Notes: generated from the letters alone by a model not told the origin. Numbered from the stretch's first letter, positions 8,329 to 17,349 are shown. The stretch is 52,271 bases of DNA from Alistipes sp. (GCA_017937805.1 JAGBCX010000013.1:1-52271), one strand, 5' to 3'. Translations and numbers: made by a program.

Positions 8329-10392
8329 ATGAAGAAGTTATTATATATCGCCGTTGCAGTGTTGTCGGTGGCATGTACGGCAGACTTTGAGGAGCAGATT
8401 GTCTCGGTAGCAGACACCTCGGTCAATACGAAGATTATAAACAGTTCCACTGGCTGTGTTGAGGGCTCAATAGTTGTCCGATTCAACAATTCGGCCGAGA
8501 GTCGCTTGGCCGAGAGTCGCTTGGCGGAGTGCGCAACCCGCAGTGGCGCAACCCGCACGGGCATAAGCGGAGTGGATTTAGTACTCGATGAGGTTCGTGG
8601 TTATGCCGTTAAGCCGGTATTTGTTGTTACGGATAAAAACCGCGAGAGAGTACACGCCGCAGGGTTGCATTTGTGGTATGAGTTGCTTTTTGACGAGGAG
8701 AGTGATGTCGATGCTGTAGCGGCAAAATTGGCCGATGTGGCAGAGGTGAAGAGTGTGGAGTTTGTGCGTAGAGTGTGCCGCATCAACAATCCTCGAACGA
8801 TATCCAGCCACAATATTGAGTTGTCATCACAAACTCGCGCTACCAACAAAATGCCATTTAATGACCCCTATAACCAATATCAATGGGGCTTGTGCAACCT
8901 CGGTGCAAATTCGGGGATTGAAGGGCTATATGAGAGCATGCCGGCACCTGTCGCAGGGGCGGATGTAAATGTTGTTCCGGCGTGGAAACTCTGCAAGGGC
9001 GATCCTTCGATTACCGTAGCGATTGTTGACGAGGGTGTGATGTATACCCACGAAGATTTGTCGACCAACAAGTGGGTTAATAGTGCTGAGCGCGATGGCG
9101 AGCAGGGCGTTGATGATGACAAAAATGGCTATGTAGATGATATTTATGGCTATGATTTTGTCTTTGAAAGCGGAAAAATCACTTACGATAAAGATGACGA
9201 TACGGGACATGGAACACACGTGGCCGGAATAGTGACAGCCGTAAATAACAATGGCATAGGAATTTGTGGCATTGCCGGTGGTAGTGGTAAACGCGATGGC
9301 GTACGTTTTATGTCTTTGCAGATAATGAGTGGAGATAGTCACGCTTCAGACACAGACGTTGCACGAGCTTTGCAGTATGCGGCTGATAATGGCGCACATA
9401 TCTTGCAGTGCAGTTGGGGCTATCCATCTGCCGAGTCAGCAGAAGGATATGGATCGGCTCCCGGTAATGACAAATCCTTCAAATACTCCTGCTCTTACGA
9501 GGCTGAAGCTATAGACTACTTTATTGCGAATGGCGGTACGAAAGATGGTCCGATAGATGGCGGTGTGGCGATATTTGCAGCGGGAAACAGCACTGCTCCA
9601 CTGCCTGCATATCCGGCAGCGTACGAGCCTTGTATTGCGGTGGCGGCATTTAGCCCTTCGTTGCGACCTGCGTACTACTCCGATTATGGCATAGGTATAG
9701 ATGTTGTGGCTCCCGGAGGAGAGGCTCTCTACTACAATGGAAGCATTATTTCAACATTGCCACCATTGCCTTCAATTGGCGCTCTTTATGCGGGAATGCA
9801 GGGAACATCTATGGCGTGTCCTATGGTATCGGGAGTTGCGGCTCTCGGATTGTCTTATGCAAAACAGCTGGGTAAGCGATATACCGCAAAGGAGTTCCGT
9901 TCGTTGTTGCTCTCCTCAACCAACGATATCGAACCATATCTGAAAGGAGCGATATCGTATGTTGACGACGCAAATGGTAAGCAACGCCACGTGAATTACG
10001 AAGATTACAAGGGTAAGTTGGGTGCCGGATATATCGATGCATACAAACTTCTGTTGCAGATTGAGGGTACGCCATGTAAAGTTGTTAAGGTTGGCGAGAC
10101 GACAGAGATAGAGCTACGCTCATATTTCGGAGAGGGTATTGCCAATGCTCAGTTTGTGAGTGCCGAGGTTTCTGCCGATGAGGAGACCGATGCAGGCGTT
10201 AGCGTAGGCGAGTATTTGAACGGAAAGATTGCAGTTACCTGCTCGAAGCGCGGTGTTGCAACTATCTCTGTAACAATGCTTGTTGGTGGTGGCTCACTCT
10301 CTGATGACTTGAAGCCGTTTCCAACCGAGGTTACCCGCAAATTCGTGGTTATAGCGAAGGAGGAACTCTCCACAAATGGCGGTTGGCTGTAA
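8329..10392 (+). CDS. Subtilisin-family (S8) serine protease lipoprotein
   Basis: A 687-residue surface or periplasmic endopeptidase. Residues 1-16 form a lipoprotein signal with lipobox LSVAC (Cys16). Residues about 45-150 look like an S8 propeptide (I9-like), containing a short repeated segment SRLAESRLAE. The catalytic triad is intact: Asp234 in VAIVDEG, His294 in GHGTHVAG and Ser494 in GTSMACPMVSG, with oxyanion Asn420 in FAAGN. A roughly 150-residue C-terminal beta-rich extension follows and the chain ends NGGWL. It is the second gene of a pair with the lipocalin-like lipoprotein. After the stop the DNA forms a long structured element (10392-10516). Confidence 0.93.
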   Translation: MKKLLYIAVAVLSVACTADFEEQIVSVADTSVNTKIINSSTGCVEGSIVVRFNNSAESRLAESRLAECATRSGATRTGISGVDLVLDEVRGYAVKPVFVVTDKNRERVHAAGLHLWYELLFDEESDVDAVAAKLADVAEVKSVEFVRRVCRINNPRTISSHNIELSSQTRATNKMPFNDPYNQYQWGLCNLGANSGIEGLYESMPAPVAGADVNVVPAWKLCKGDPSITVAIVDEGVMYTHEDLSTNKWVNSAERDGEQGVDDDKNGYVDDIYGYDFVFESGKITYDKDDDTGHGTHVAGIVTAVNNNGIGICGIAGGSGKRDGVRFMSLQIMSGDSHASDTDVARALQYAADNGAHILQCSWGYPSAESAEGYGSAPGNDKSFKYSCSYEAEAIDYFIANGGTKDGPIDGGVAIFAAGNSTAPLPAYPAAYEPCIAVAAFSPSLRPAYYSDYGIGIDVVAPGGEALYYNGSIISTLPPLPSIGALYAGMQGTSMACPMVSGVAALGLSYAKQLGKRYTAKEFRSLLLSSTNDIEPYLKGAISYVDDANGKQRHVNYEDYKGKLGAGYIDAYKLLLQIEGTPCKVVKVGETTEIELRSYFGEGIANAQFVSAEVSADEETDAGVSVGEYLNGKIAVTCSKRGVATISVTMLVGGGSLSDDLKPFPTEVTRKFVVIAKEELSTNGGWL
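8493..8560 (+). repeat. In-frame 15-nt tandem repeats in the protease prodomain
   Basis: The unit GGCCGAGAGTCGCTT occurs twice back to back (8493-8507, 8508-8522) with a third partial copy. It is followed by two GCGCAACCCGCA 12-mers also spaced 15 nt apart (from 8531). The period is a multiple of three, so gain or loss of a unit keeps the frame and changes the prodomain by five residues. Confidence 0.8.
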
Positions 10393-10516
10393 AAAATCGT
10401 TCTGATTGCCTCTTTTTGAGTTGCGCTGCGATAACCGAGTTGCTCACATAGGCTTACTATGCTCCGCACTCGGTTTCTTGCTTATCTCAAAAATAGCCTA
10501 ATCATTTACGATTTTT
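10392..10516 (+). ncRNA. Structured 3'-UTR element, copy 1
   Basis: Nested inverted repeats start at the protease stop codon. Outer helices: AAAAATCGT/ACGATTTTT (10392-10400 with 10508-10516) and TTTTTGAG/CTCAAAAA (10413-10420 with 10486-10493). Inner helix: AACCGAGT/ACTCGGTT (10433-10440 with 10468-10475), extended by GC/GC after a bulged T. An internal loop TCA/CTCC follows, then an apical hairpin CATAG-GCTTA-CTATG (10447-10461). A second copy with the same layout but different paired bases lies at 41327-41449. It could be an RNA element or a palindromic DNA repeat; it lacks a simple terminator T-run. Confidence 0.6.
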
Positions 10517-10621
10517 AGGATTGCCAAAAACATCTTGCAAAAAAGGTCGAGCGACTCTGTTTGACCTTTTTTGTTGTCCTTATAATCCCTATTGCTCCTG
10601 TCGTCCCTAAAATAAATTTTA

Positions 10622-10654
10622 GAATTTTGCATTTTGCATTTTGCATTCTGAATT
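10622..10654 (+). repeat. Heptad array, YTGMATT class
   Basis: Three TTGCATT units and one CTGAATT unit in exact 7-nt phase lie just upstream of the lipA promoter box. The same class recurs at 11621-11660. The rest of the 307-nt gap between the protease and lipA holds the structured element and a small inverted repeat (aaaaaaggtcga/ttgacctttttt) around 10538-10570. Confidence 0.75.
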
Positions 10655-10662
10655 TAATTTTG

Positions 10663-10670
10663 TAACTTTG
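10663..10670 (+). promoter_or_regulatory. -7 promoter box for lipA
   Basis: TAACTTTG matches TAnnTTTG and lies 30 nt upstream of the preferred ATG at 10700. Confidence 0.65.
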
Positions 10671-10699
10671 CGCCAATAGGAATAGTGAACTTAAAGAAA

Positions 10700-11584
10700 A
10701 TGCCGAAGTTGTATGGCGAAAATGCACCTACGAGAAAGCCTGAATGGCTAAAAATCCGACTCCACAAAAGTGATACTTTTGCGGAGGTGGCTCGTATAGT
10801 GCGTGAACACTCTCTCCATACGATTTGCAGCAGCGGACGATGCCCGAATAAGGCAGAATGTTGGAGCAAACGAACTGCTACATTCATGATTTTGGGCGAT
10901 GTATGTACCAGAGGTTGTCGTTTTTGCGCAACCAAAACAGGCAAACCGTTGCCACCAAATCCGGTAGAGCCACAAGAGGTGGCGGAGAGTGTGAAACTTA
11001 TGGGACTTAGGCATGTTGTCGTAACTTCTGTTACTCGTGACGACTTGGCTGATGGTGGTGCAGCGCATTGGGCGCAGACCGTAGAGGCCATCAAAGCGAA
11101 GAATCCAAACGCAACAATTGAGCTTCTTATTCCAGACCTCGATGCAGAGCCTGCCTCGTTGGAGGTGGTGATGGCATCGAAGCCCGACATTATCGGGCAC
11201 AACATCGAGACCGTGGAGCGTCTTACTCCCGTAGTTCGAGCAAAAGCGACCTACCGCACTTCGTTGGCGGCATTGCGCTATATGAGCGAACATGGTGTAA
11301 CGACTAAAAGCGGATTGATGGTAGGACTTGGCGAGAGCGAAGAGGAGGTTTTGCAAACCTTGCGCGACTTGCGTGATGCAGGCGTAAAGATTGTAACCCT
11401 CGGACAGTATCTTCGACCATCGGAGGAGCAGGTTCCTGTTGCGGAATACGTCACTCCCGAAATGTTTGAACGATACCGACAGCAGGCTCTCGATATGGGC
11501 TTCTCCCACTGCGCAAGTGGTCCGTTGGTGCGTTCATCGTACCTCGCTGACGAGGCTCTCTCCTCCATCAAAGCAACGCGATAG
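10700..11584 (+). CDS. lipA: Lipoyl synthase
   Basis: A radical-SAM enzyme that inserts two sulfurs into protein-bound octanoyl groups to make lipoyl cofactor. From the ATG at 10700 the protein has 294 residues. The auxiliary cluster motif CX4CX5C is Cys43, Cys48, Cys54; the radical-SAM CX3CX2C is Cys69, Cys73, Cys76. The conserved RSSY motif near the C-terminus is present (PLVRSSY). A GTG at 10685 in the same frame would add five residues, but the ATG gives the standard N-terminus. lipB follows on the same strand after 81 nt, so both lipoylation steps are encoded together. Confidence 0.97.
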   Translation: MPKLYGENAPTRKPEWLKIRLHKSDTFAEVARIVREHSLHTICSSGRCPNKAECWSKRTATFMILGDVCTRGCRFCATKTGKPLPPNPVEPQEVAESVKLMGLRHVVVTSVTRDDLADGGAAHWAQTVEAIKAKNPNATIELLIPDLDAEPASLEVVMASKPDIIGHNIETVERLTPVVRAKATYRTSLAALRYMSEHGVTTKSGLMVGLGESEEEVLQTLRDLRDAGVKIVTLGQYLRPSEEQVPVAEYVTPEMFERYRQQALDMGFSHCASGPLVRSSYLADEALSSIKATR

Positions 11585-11620
11585 CCGATTGCTTACATCT
11601 CGATTTTAGATACGGATTGT

Positions 11621-11660
11621 CTGAATTCTGAATTTTGCATTTTGAATTCTGCATTTTGAT
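11621..11660 (+). repeat. Heptad array, YTGMATT class
   Basis: Units in perfect 7-nt phase are CTGAATT, CTGAATT, TTGCATT, TTGAATT, CTGCATT and a partial TTGAT, ending 5 nt before the lipB ATG. It is the same family as 10622-10654. Confidence 0.8.
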
Positions 11661-11665
11661 ATAGT

Positions 11666-12364
11666 ATGCGTGTAGAGTGCAAATGGGTGGGGCGCATGCC
11701 TTACAAGGAGTGCTGGGAGTATCAGCAGATGCTATTCAATGACCTGCTCGCGAAGCAGGGCGATGGTAGCGACTTCGTGGGCACTATAATTTTTGTAGAG
11801 CACCCTGCAGTGTATACGCTTGGTAAAAGCGGCAAGATGAGCAATATGCTTATTGACGAGGCGCGATTGAGGGCACTCGGTGCCGAGTTTTACCATATTG
11901 ACCGTGGTGGCGACATAACCTTTCATGGTGAGGGGCAAGTGGTTTGTTATCCGATTCTTGACCTCGAAAAGTTGGGTATAGGTTTGCGCCGCTATATTGA
12001 AATTTTGGAGGAGAGCATTATCGAAACCGTTGCCGAGTATGGCATCTGTGGTTGTCGTTTGGAGGGAGCAACGGGCGTTTGGCTCTGTGACGAAGCGGAG
12101 GGTACAGACGGAGAGAAGGAGCAGCGCAATTGGCGAAAGATTTGCGCCATAGGTGTTAAGGCTTCGCGATTTGTTACGATGCATGGCTTGGCACTTAATG
12201 CTGCAACCGACTTGAAGTGGTTTACGATGATAAACCCGTGCGGTTTTGTCGATAAGGGCGTAACCTCGATTACAAAGGAACTTGGTCGTGAGGTGTCGTT
12301 TGAGGAGGCAAGCAAGGTGCTTTGTGAGAAGCTGCTCGCAAACTTTGGGCTCGAAAGAGTATAA
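11666..12364 (+). CDS. lipB: Octanoyl-[ACP]:protein N-octanoyltransferase
   Basis: Transfers octanoate from acyl carrier protein to lipoyl domains, the step before LipA. The protein has 232 residues. The signature RGGDITFHGEGQ is at residues 80-91, the catalytic Lys165 sits in AIGVKASR and the catalytic Cys192 in NPCGF. A short acidic insertion (about residues 142-155, EAEGTDGEKEQR) lies between the conserved blocks. The ATG at 11666 is 5 nt after a heptad array and no Shine-Dalgarno sequence is visible. recJ follows after 53 nt. Confidence 0.96.
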   Translation: MRVECKWVGRMPYKECWEYQQMLFNDLLAKQGDGSDFVGTIIFVEHPAVYTLGKSGKMSNMLIDEARLRALGAEFYHIDRGGDITFHGEGQVVCYPILDLEKLGIGLRRYIEILEESIIETVAEYGICGCRLEGATGVWLCDEAEGTDGEKEQRNWRKICAIGVKASRFVTMHGLALNAATDLKWFTMINPCGFVDKGVTSITKELGREVSFEEASKVLCEKLLANFGLERV

Positions 12365-12417
12365 CACTAAAAACGAAAAAAAATTGAAAAAATATATAAT
12401 AATAAAATTTAACGAGT

Positions 12418-14178
12418 ATGCCTATTCAGAAAAGGTGGGTAGTCAAACCACAGGGCAACTCATTGACAGTGGACCACATTGCCACCTCATTGAGAATCCC
12501 TACGGTATTGGCGAACCTATTGGTACAAAGAGGCATAGACACAGTAGACAAAGCGAAGAAGTTTTTCAATCCTCGTCTCGAAGATTTGCACAATCCGTTC
12601 CTGATGAAAGATATGGAGCGTGCGGTCGAGAGGTTGGAGGAGGCGGTTGCCAAGAACCAGAAGATTATGGTCTATGGCGACTACGATGTAGATGGCACAA
12701 CTGCCGTTGCGCTCGTATATAAATTTCTCCGCTACATCGGACACAACAATCTGATGTTCTACATTCCCGACCGTTATACCGAAGGTTACGGTATTTCGAA
12801 GAGGGGTATCGACATTGCCACAAAGAAGGGAGTAAAACTGATAATTGCTCTCGACTGTGGTATTAAGGCTGTCGAAAAGGTGGACTATGCAACACAGAAA
12901 GGGGTGGATTTCATAATCTGCGACCATCATCTTCCGGCCGAGGAGATTCCTCGTGCTGTAGCAGTTCTCGATCCGAAGCGCAACGATTGCAACTATCCTT
13001 TTGATGAGTTGTCGGGTTGCGGTGTCGGCTTTAAGTTGGTGCAAGCCTATTCGCAAAGACACAACATTCCGTTTAGCGAAATAGAGCAATTCTTAGACCT
13101 TTTGGCTTTGAGTATTGCTTCAGATATTGTGGCTTTGACAGACGAAAACCGTATTTTGGCTCACTATGGCTTGAAACGCCTGAATACTCAGCCTTCGGAG
13201 GGTATCTCTTCGATAATACGCATCTGTGGCTTGGAGGCGCAAAATATCACTATTGACGATATTGTCTTCAAGATTGGCCCGCGTATCAATGCCGCAGGTC
13301 GTATGCGCATGGACGAGTATCCGGAGGACTCCATTCCGTCTGGTGGCTATGCGGCGGTGAAACTCCTTGTTGAGGGTAACGAGGCCGCGGCTCGAGAGTT
13401 GGGTGAGGGTATCGATAACTTCAATCAGGACCGCAAGAAGGAGGATCGCTCTGTAACGATTGAGGCGCACGAGTTGGTGGAGAATAATCCTCAGTTGAAG
13501 TCTCAGAAGAGTATTGTCATCTATAATCCTAAGTGGATGAAGGGTATTGTAGGTATTGTGGCATCACGCCTTATCGAGACCTACTATCGCCCTACGGTGG
13601 TTTTGACTCAGAGCAATGGCTTTGTTACGGGTTCAGCTCGTTCAATCGCGGGCTTTGACCTCTATCAGGCGGTTGAATCTTGTTCCGACCTGTTGGAAAA
13701 CTTCGGAGGCCACATGTATGCTGCAGGTCTAACAATGAAACCGGAGAATGTTGAGGAGTTTAAGCGCCGTTTCAACCAATATGTCGAGGATAATATCAAT
13801 CCGAAGAACCTTATACCGCAGGTGGAGATAGATAGCTTGCTTTCGTTTGGGGATATCACACCAAACTTCTTCCGCGAGCTCAATCGTTTCCAACCGTTCG
13901 GTCCGGGCAATAATCTTCCGATATTTGCATCGGAGCAGTGTTTGAATAGCGGTGATGCGAAGTTGGTGGGTGCTGATGCCGAGCATCTTCGAATGGATTT
14001 GACGCAGGACTCTGCACCATCGGCCCGCATGCAGGCTATAGCCTTCCAACAGCCGACTCACTATGAGTGGGTACGCGCAGGAAAGCCAATCGACATCTGC
14101 TATCAGATTATTGAGAATAATTATCGTGGAAAGTCCTCGTTGCAACTACGCATCAAGGATATAAAACACGAGATGTAG
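12418..14178 (+). CDS. recJ: Single-stranded-DNA-specific exonuclease RecJ
   Basis: A 5'-to-3' ssDNA exonuclease of recombination and mismatch/base-excision repair. The 586 residues match the family. DHH phosphoesterase motifs: DYDVDG at 88-93, ALDCG near 145-148 and DHH at 169-171. A DHHA1 domain follows with GGHMYAAG, then the C-terminal OB-like domain. The frame starts at an ATG in an AT-rich leader behind lipB. A 15-bp hairpin downstream ends this transcript and the convergent acyl-CoA synthetase transcript. Confidence 0.96.
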   Translation: MPIQKRWVVKPQGNSLTVDHIATSLRIPTVLANLLVQRGIDTVDKAKKFFNPRLEDLHNPFLMKDMERAVERLEEAVAKNQKIMVYGDYDVDGTTAVALVYKFLRYIGHNNLMFYIPDRYTEGYGISKRGIDIATKKGVKLIIALDCGIKAVEKVDYATQKGVDFIICDHHLPAEEIPRAVAVLDPKRNDCNYPFDELSGCGVGFKLVQAYSQRHNIPFSEIEQFLDLLALSIASDIVALTDENRILAHYGLKRLNTQPSEGISSIIRICGLEAQNITIDDIVFKIGPRINAAGRMRMDEYPEDSIPSGGYAAVKLLVEGNEAAARELGEGIDNFNQDRKKEDRSVTIEAHELVENNPQLKSQKSIVIYNPKWMKGIVGIVASRLIETYYRPTVVLTQSNGFVTGSARSIAGFDLYQAVESCSDLLENFGGHMYAAGLTMKPENVEEFKRRFNQYVEDNINPKNLIPQVEIDSLLSFGDITPNFFRELNRFQPFGPGNNLPIFASEQCLNSGDAKLVGADAEHLRMDLTQDSAPSARMQAIAFQQPTHYEWVRAGKPIDICYQIIENNYRGKSSLQLRIKDIKHEM

Positions 14179-14201
14179 GCGATATAGATATCGTTTAAAA
14201 G

Positions 14202-14239
14202 CAGAGAAGAGGCAGGTTTTTAGTCCTGCCTCTTCTCTG
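14202..14239. terminator. Bidirectional terminator between recJ and acyl-CoA synthetase
   Basis: A perfect 15-bp stem (CAGAGAAGAGGCAGG and its complement) with an 8-nt loop, followed by TTGTTGTTTG on the plus strand, separates the convergent genes. Confidence 0.85.
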
Positions 14240-14271
14240 TTGTTGTTTGTGACACTATAAAGGCGTTTTGC

Positions 14272-15930
14272 CTACTTGTTTTGATTCTCTTGATTCTCGC
14301 TCTTACCCTTACCCGTGTAGAGGAATCGGCGAATCTTCTTTGTTGCAGTCTTCTCGAACTCCTGCTCCTCCTCAACTACCTCGGAAATCTTCGAGTAGCG
14401 ATTTACACGCTCGTTCACATACTGCTTGATATCACGCATCAAATCCTCCTTGAAGAGGTCAAATTCGTGCTTCTTCTTGTGCCAAGTATCAACCATCTCA
14501 GAGTATTTCGCCTCGATAGCCTCGGTGTCGAAGTGTACCAACGCCACCAATTTACCCTCCGACTCGGTAACCACCGACTCCGAGATAAAGACATGCGAGT
14601 TCAAGACATTCTCGATATCCTCAGGATAGATATTTTCACCCGATGGACCAAGAATCATATTCTTCGAGCGACCTTTAATGTAGAGCCAGCCGTCTTCATC
14701 GAAGCAACATAGGTCGCCCGTACGGAAGAAACCATCTTCTGTAAATGCGGCAGCCGTAGCCTCAGGGTTTTTGTAATATCCCTGCATCTGCGAAGGGCTT
14801 TTAATCACCAACTCGCCGATACCGGTCTCAGCGTTTACATTCTCCAAGCGGTACTCAATGCCCTTCAAGATTGGGCCTGTCGAGCCGTGACGCAACATGC
14901 CATCAACCATACCCGCGATGAGCGGTGCAGTCTCGGTCAATCCGTAGCCGACATCGTAGATAAACTTCGAGTCGAGCAGGAACTGCTCAACCTCGCTATC
15001 GAGCTTTGAGCCTCCGATACCGAAGAAGCGAATACGACCACCGAAGGTCTTGGTGAGTTTCTTACCTGCGATGCGGTGCAAGTAACGGCGAATGAAGCCT
15101 ACGCCATAGAGCGCATTCATAAAGCCGTTCGAGGTAAACATCTTCTTCACCTTGCCCTTAAATATCTTCTCGATAATAAGCGGTACGGTGAGCATAATTG
15201 TAGGGCGCACCTCTTTCAATGCAGGCAACAGCACCGAAACGGTTGGAGCCTTATCGAGATAGACCACATGGGCTCCGTGATGGAATGCCAAGATAAGTCC
15301 GAGCGTACATTCGTAGGTATGCGCCATTGGCAGTACCGAGAGGAATATATCATCTTCGCGCACAAGGAATAGCGGGTCAATCAGCCACATCTGCGATGCG
15401 ATGTTGTAGTGCGTAAGCATTACACCCTTTGGTTGTGAGGTTGTACCAGACGTGTAGATTATTGCCGCCAAATCCTCAGGCTGTGGTACGGTCAATTCTC
15501 CCTCCTCCTTAACATTCTGCGAGAGGACCGAGAGGTTTTTTGTACGAACGATAATATTCAACTTTGCCGAAACCTCTTTCGAGATTTTGGTAAAGAGTTT
15601 ATCCGAAACGCACATAGCTTTCGCCTCCGAGTGCTCAACGATGCGGTCGAGGTCTGCCGAAGTGAAATCGGGCAATACAGGAACTACCGTGTAGCCTCCC
15701 GTAGTAATGGCAAAGTAGCAAACGCCCCAATTCGGCATATTGCTACTTAGCAAGACGACCTTATCGCCCTTTTTAAGACCTGCCGAGCGGAGCAACTCTT
15801 GTACCTCGGCGACCTTTTCGCCCACCTGCTTGTAGGTGTAGCTTGCGCCTCTCCACAATGAAAAGGCTATACGCTCCGAAAAATTCTTCACACTATTGTT
15901 CAGAATTTCGTAAAGTGTATTCAACTTCAT
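14272..15930 (-). CDS. AMP-binding long-chain acyl-CoA synthetase-like enzyme
   Basis: An adenylate-forming ligase of 552 residues that would activate a fatty or other carboxylic acid to its CoA thioester. The core A3 motif IIYTSGTTSQPKGV lies at about 157-170. Later motifs include GYGLTETAPLI, FRTGDL and the hinge region GRSKNMIL. The A10-type KTATKKIRR near the C-terminus supplies the catalytic Lys. No carrier or reductase domain is attached. It stands alone between a shared terminator and its own promoter-like TATTTTTG box. Long-chain fatty acid specificity is the usual family annotation but is not proven by sequence. Confidence 0.85.
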   Translation of the reverse strand: MKLNTLYEILNNSVKNFSERIAFSLWRGASYTYKQVGEKVAEVQELLRSAGLKKGDKVVLLSSNMPNWGVCYFAITTGGYTVVPVLPDFTSADLDRIVEHSEAKAMCVSDKLFTKISKEVSAKLNIIVRTKNLSVLSQNVKEEGELTVPQPEDLAAIIYTSGTTSQPKGVMLTHYNIASQMWLIDPLFLVREDDIFLSVLPMAHTYECTLGLILAFHHGAHVVYLDKAPTVSVLLPALKEVRPTIMLTVPLIIEKIFKGKVKKMFTSNGFMNALYGVGFIRRYLHRIAGKKLTKTFGGRIRFFGIGGSKLDSEVEQFLLDSKFIYDVGYGLTETAPLIAGMVDGMLRHGSTGPILKGIEYRLENVNAETGIGELVIKSPSQMQGYYKNPEATAAAFTEDGFFRTGDLCCFDEDGWLYIKGRSKNMILGPSGENIYPEDIENVLNSHVFISESVVTESEGKLVALVHFDTEAIEAKYSEMVDTWHKKKHEFDLFKEDLMRDIKQYVNERVNRYSKISEVVEEEQEFEKTATKKIRRFLYTGKGKSENQENQNK

Positions 15931-16015
15931 AAAGTAGTTTAAAAAATTAAGTTTGTACTATATGGTGGTGTTAGATTTCAATGAAACAACAAATTTTTCC
16001 CACCAATATCATCTG

Positions 16016-16023
16016 CAAAAATA
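16016..16023 (-). promoter_or_regulatory. -7 promoter box for acyl-CoA synthetase
   Basis: The minus strand reads TATTTTTG, a TAnnTTTG match, giving a leader of about 80 nt. It lies back to back with the queG box 22 nt away. Confidence 0.5.
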
Positions 16024-16045
16024 TGATTTTTTTCTTAAATATAAG

Positions 16046-16053
16046 TATATTTG
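16046..16053 (+). promoter_or_regulatory. -7 promoter box for queG
   Basis: TATATTTG lies 20 nt upstream of the queG ATG at 16073. Confidence 0.6.
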
Positions 16054-16072
16054 TAAGGAAATTTGAAAGTAA

Positions 16073-16921
16073 ATGTTCAATTTGGAGTGTATAAAGGGTG
16101 TTGCGCACGAAGTAGGTTTTGACCTGTGTGGAGTGGCTAAATACCGTGTTTTTGAGGAGGATAAAGCCTTTCTTGGGGAGTGGATAGAGCAGGGCTACGC
16201 CTCATCGCTTGACTATCTCAAAAGGAACATCGATTGCCGAGCCGATGCCAACCGCCTTGTTGAGGGTGCAAAAAGTGTCGTTGTGTGCGCCGTATCCTAC
16301 AAAAATATGGTTAGCGATGGCTATCCGGCCGACCATCAGGCAAAGGTTGCATCGTACGCTTGCACTACCGATTATCATACTACCATCAAACAGATGCTGT
16401 TCGAGTTGTGCGAGCGACTCAAAGAGGTTAATCCCGACTTTTCGGCCCGATGTTTTGTGGATAGTGCGCCAATTTTTGAGAAGCGATATGCGGTCGAAGC
16501 GGGTTTGGGTTGGATTGGGCGACAATCACTGCTTGTAACACCCGATTTTGGCTCATTTGTGTTGTTGGGCGAGATTGTGATGACCGCAGAGTGCGACGAG
16601 TATGATAAGCCCTATGAGGGAGTCGGCTGTGGTGAGTGTCGCCGCTGCGTAGAGGCTTGCCCAAATGGTGCTATCAAGGAGCGACATATAGATACTTCGC
16701 GATGTATCTCGTGCGCAACAATAGAGTGTCGTGCCGATGAAGGTATTTGCGATACTCACGGTTGGATTTTTGGTTGTGATGAGTGCCAAATTATCTGCCC
16801 CTACAATCGCAAAGCACCATATTTTCGCAATCCAAAATTCACTCCACTCTTCAACCCGATAGAGAAAACTCCCGAAAGAGAGGAGTTTGTGACTACTCCG
16901 ATGGTGAGGAGGTTTCGGTAA
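16073..16921 (+). CDS. queG: Epoxyqueuosine reductase
   Basis: A cobalamin- and Fe-S-dependent enzyme that converts epoxyqueuosine to queuosine in tRNA. The 282-residue protein shows the family N-terminal block (GFDLCGVAKY), a RYAVEAGLGWIGRQSLLV segment at the substrate site, and ferredoxin-like cysteine clusters CGECRRCVEACP and CDECQIICPYN, with CISCATIE between. It is shorter than many family members and lacks the C-terminal HEAT-like repeat, ending soon after the second cluster. Composite repeat element B follows the stop. Confidence 0.93.
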   Translation: MFNLECIKGVAHEVGFDLCGVAKYRVFEEDKAFLGEWIEQGYASSLDYLKRNIDCRADANRLVEGAKSVVVCAVSYKNMVSDGYPADHQAKVASYACTTDYHTTIKQMLFELCERLKEVNPDFSARCFVDSAPIFEKRYAVEAGLGWIGRQSLLVTPDFGSFVLLGEIVMTAECDEYDKPYEGVGCGECRRCVEACPNGAIKERHIDTSRCISCATIECRADEGICDTHGWIFGCDECQIICPYNRKAPYFRNPKFTPLFNPIEKTPEREEFVTTPMVRRFR

Positions 16922-16967
16922 GTTTTGGGTTGAGGGGACTCTGAGCGTGGTCAAGGCGCAAGCGATG

Positions 16968-17003
16968 ATAGGGGTTATAGGGGTTATAGGGATAATAGGG
17001 TGC
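16968..17003 (+). repeat. ATAGGGNNN nonamer array with a G-quadruplex pattern
   Basis: Four consecutive 9-nt units (ATAGGGGTT, ATAGGGGTT, ATAGGGATA, ATAGGGTGC) give four G-runs of 3-4 separated by 5-6 nt. This meets the simple intramolecular quadruplex rule of four G3+ runs with loops of 1-7 nt. Similar C-run arrays lie at 19886-19915 and 19996-20025. Confidence 0.75.
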
Positions 17004-17186
17004 GCTTTAAGTTTTTCCTTGTCTGAACTCTGAGCGTGGTCAAGGCGCAAGCGATTATAGGATTGAATAGGACTGAATAGGATTCGCTCCCGTTGGTCGC
17101 TTTATAGGAGTGCGCTGAAAGAGCTGAGAAATATTTTTCGCTCCTCACTCCTCACTCCTCACTACTCACTACTCACTAAACTAAAA

Positions 17187-17292
17187 GTTTTCCGTTTTAA
17201 TCCTGCTTTGCAGGCTTTTGCTCCTCCTTGCAAGAGATAGTCTGCAAGCAGCCTCTCTCCATTGCTTCGTTCGTCGCTTCCGCTTTCCGCTC
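17187..17292 (+). repeat. 106-bp inverted repeat, left arm
   Basis: This matches the reverse complement of 19762-19867 at 102 of 106 positions by eye, with all four differences C/T on this strand. It contains a small hairpin CCTGC-TTT-GCAGG (17202-17214). The pair encloses surE, the histidine kinase and the response regulator. The arm has no credible ORF. Confidence 0.85.
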
Positions 17293-17349
17293 CAAACGAA
17301 AAACTTTAAAGTTTTCCGTTTTCCGCTTTCCGTTTTCCGTTTCTTTTAT

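Larger units (their letters stand above)
16936..17345. repeat. Composite intergenic repeat, copy B (reverse orientation)
   Basis: This fills the 442-nt gap between queG and surE; no gene is visible. Read on the minus strand it contains heptads (TGAGTAG/GAGTGAG, five units at 17144-17178), a CAGCGCACTCC box near 17110, TATAAA plus a GCGACC-AAC-GGGAGC hairpin, degenerate CCTATTCAAT decamers, and the terminal box TTGCGCCTTGACCACGCT near 17030-17055. A second, shorter unit follows: GCGCACCC, the nonamer G-run array and another terminal box at about 16938-16963. On the surE side lies a further GTTTTCC heptad array (17311-17345). Confidence 0.75.
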
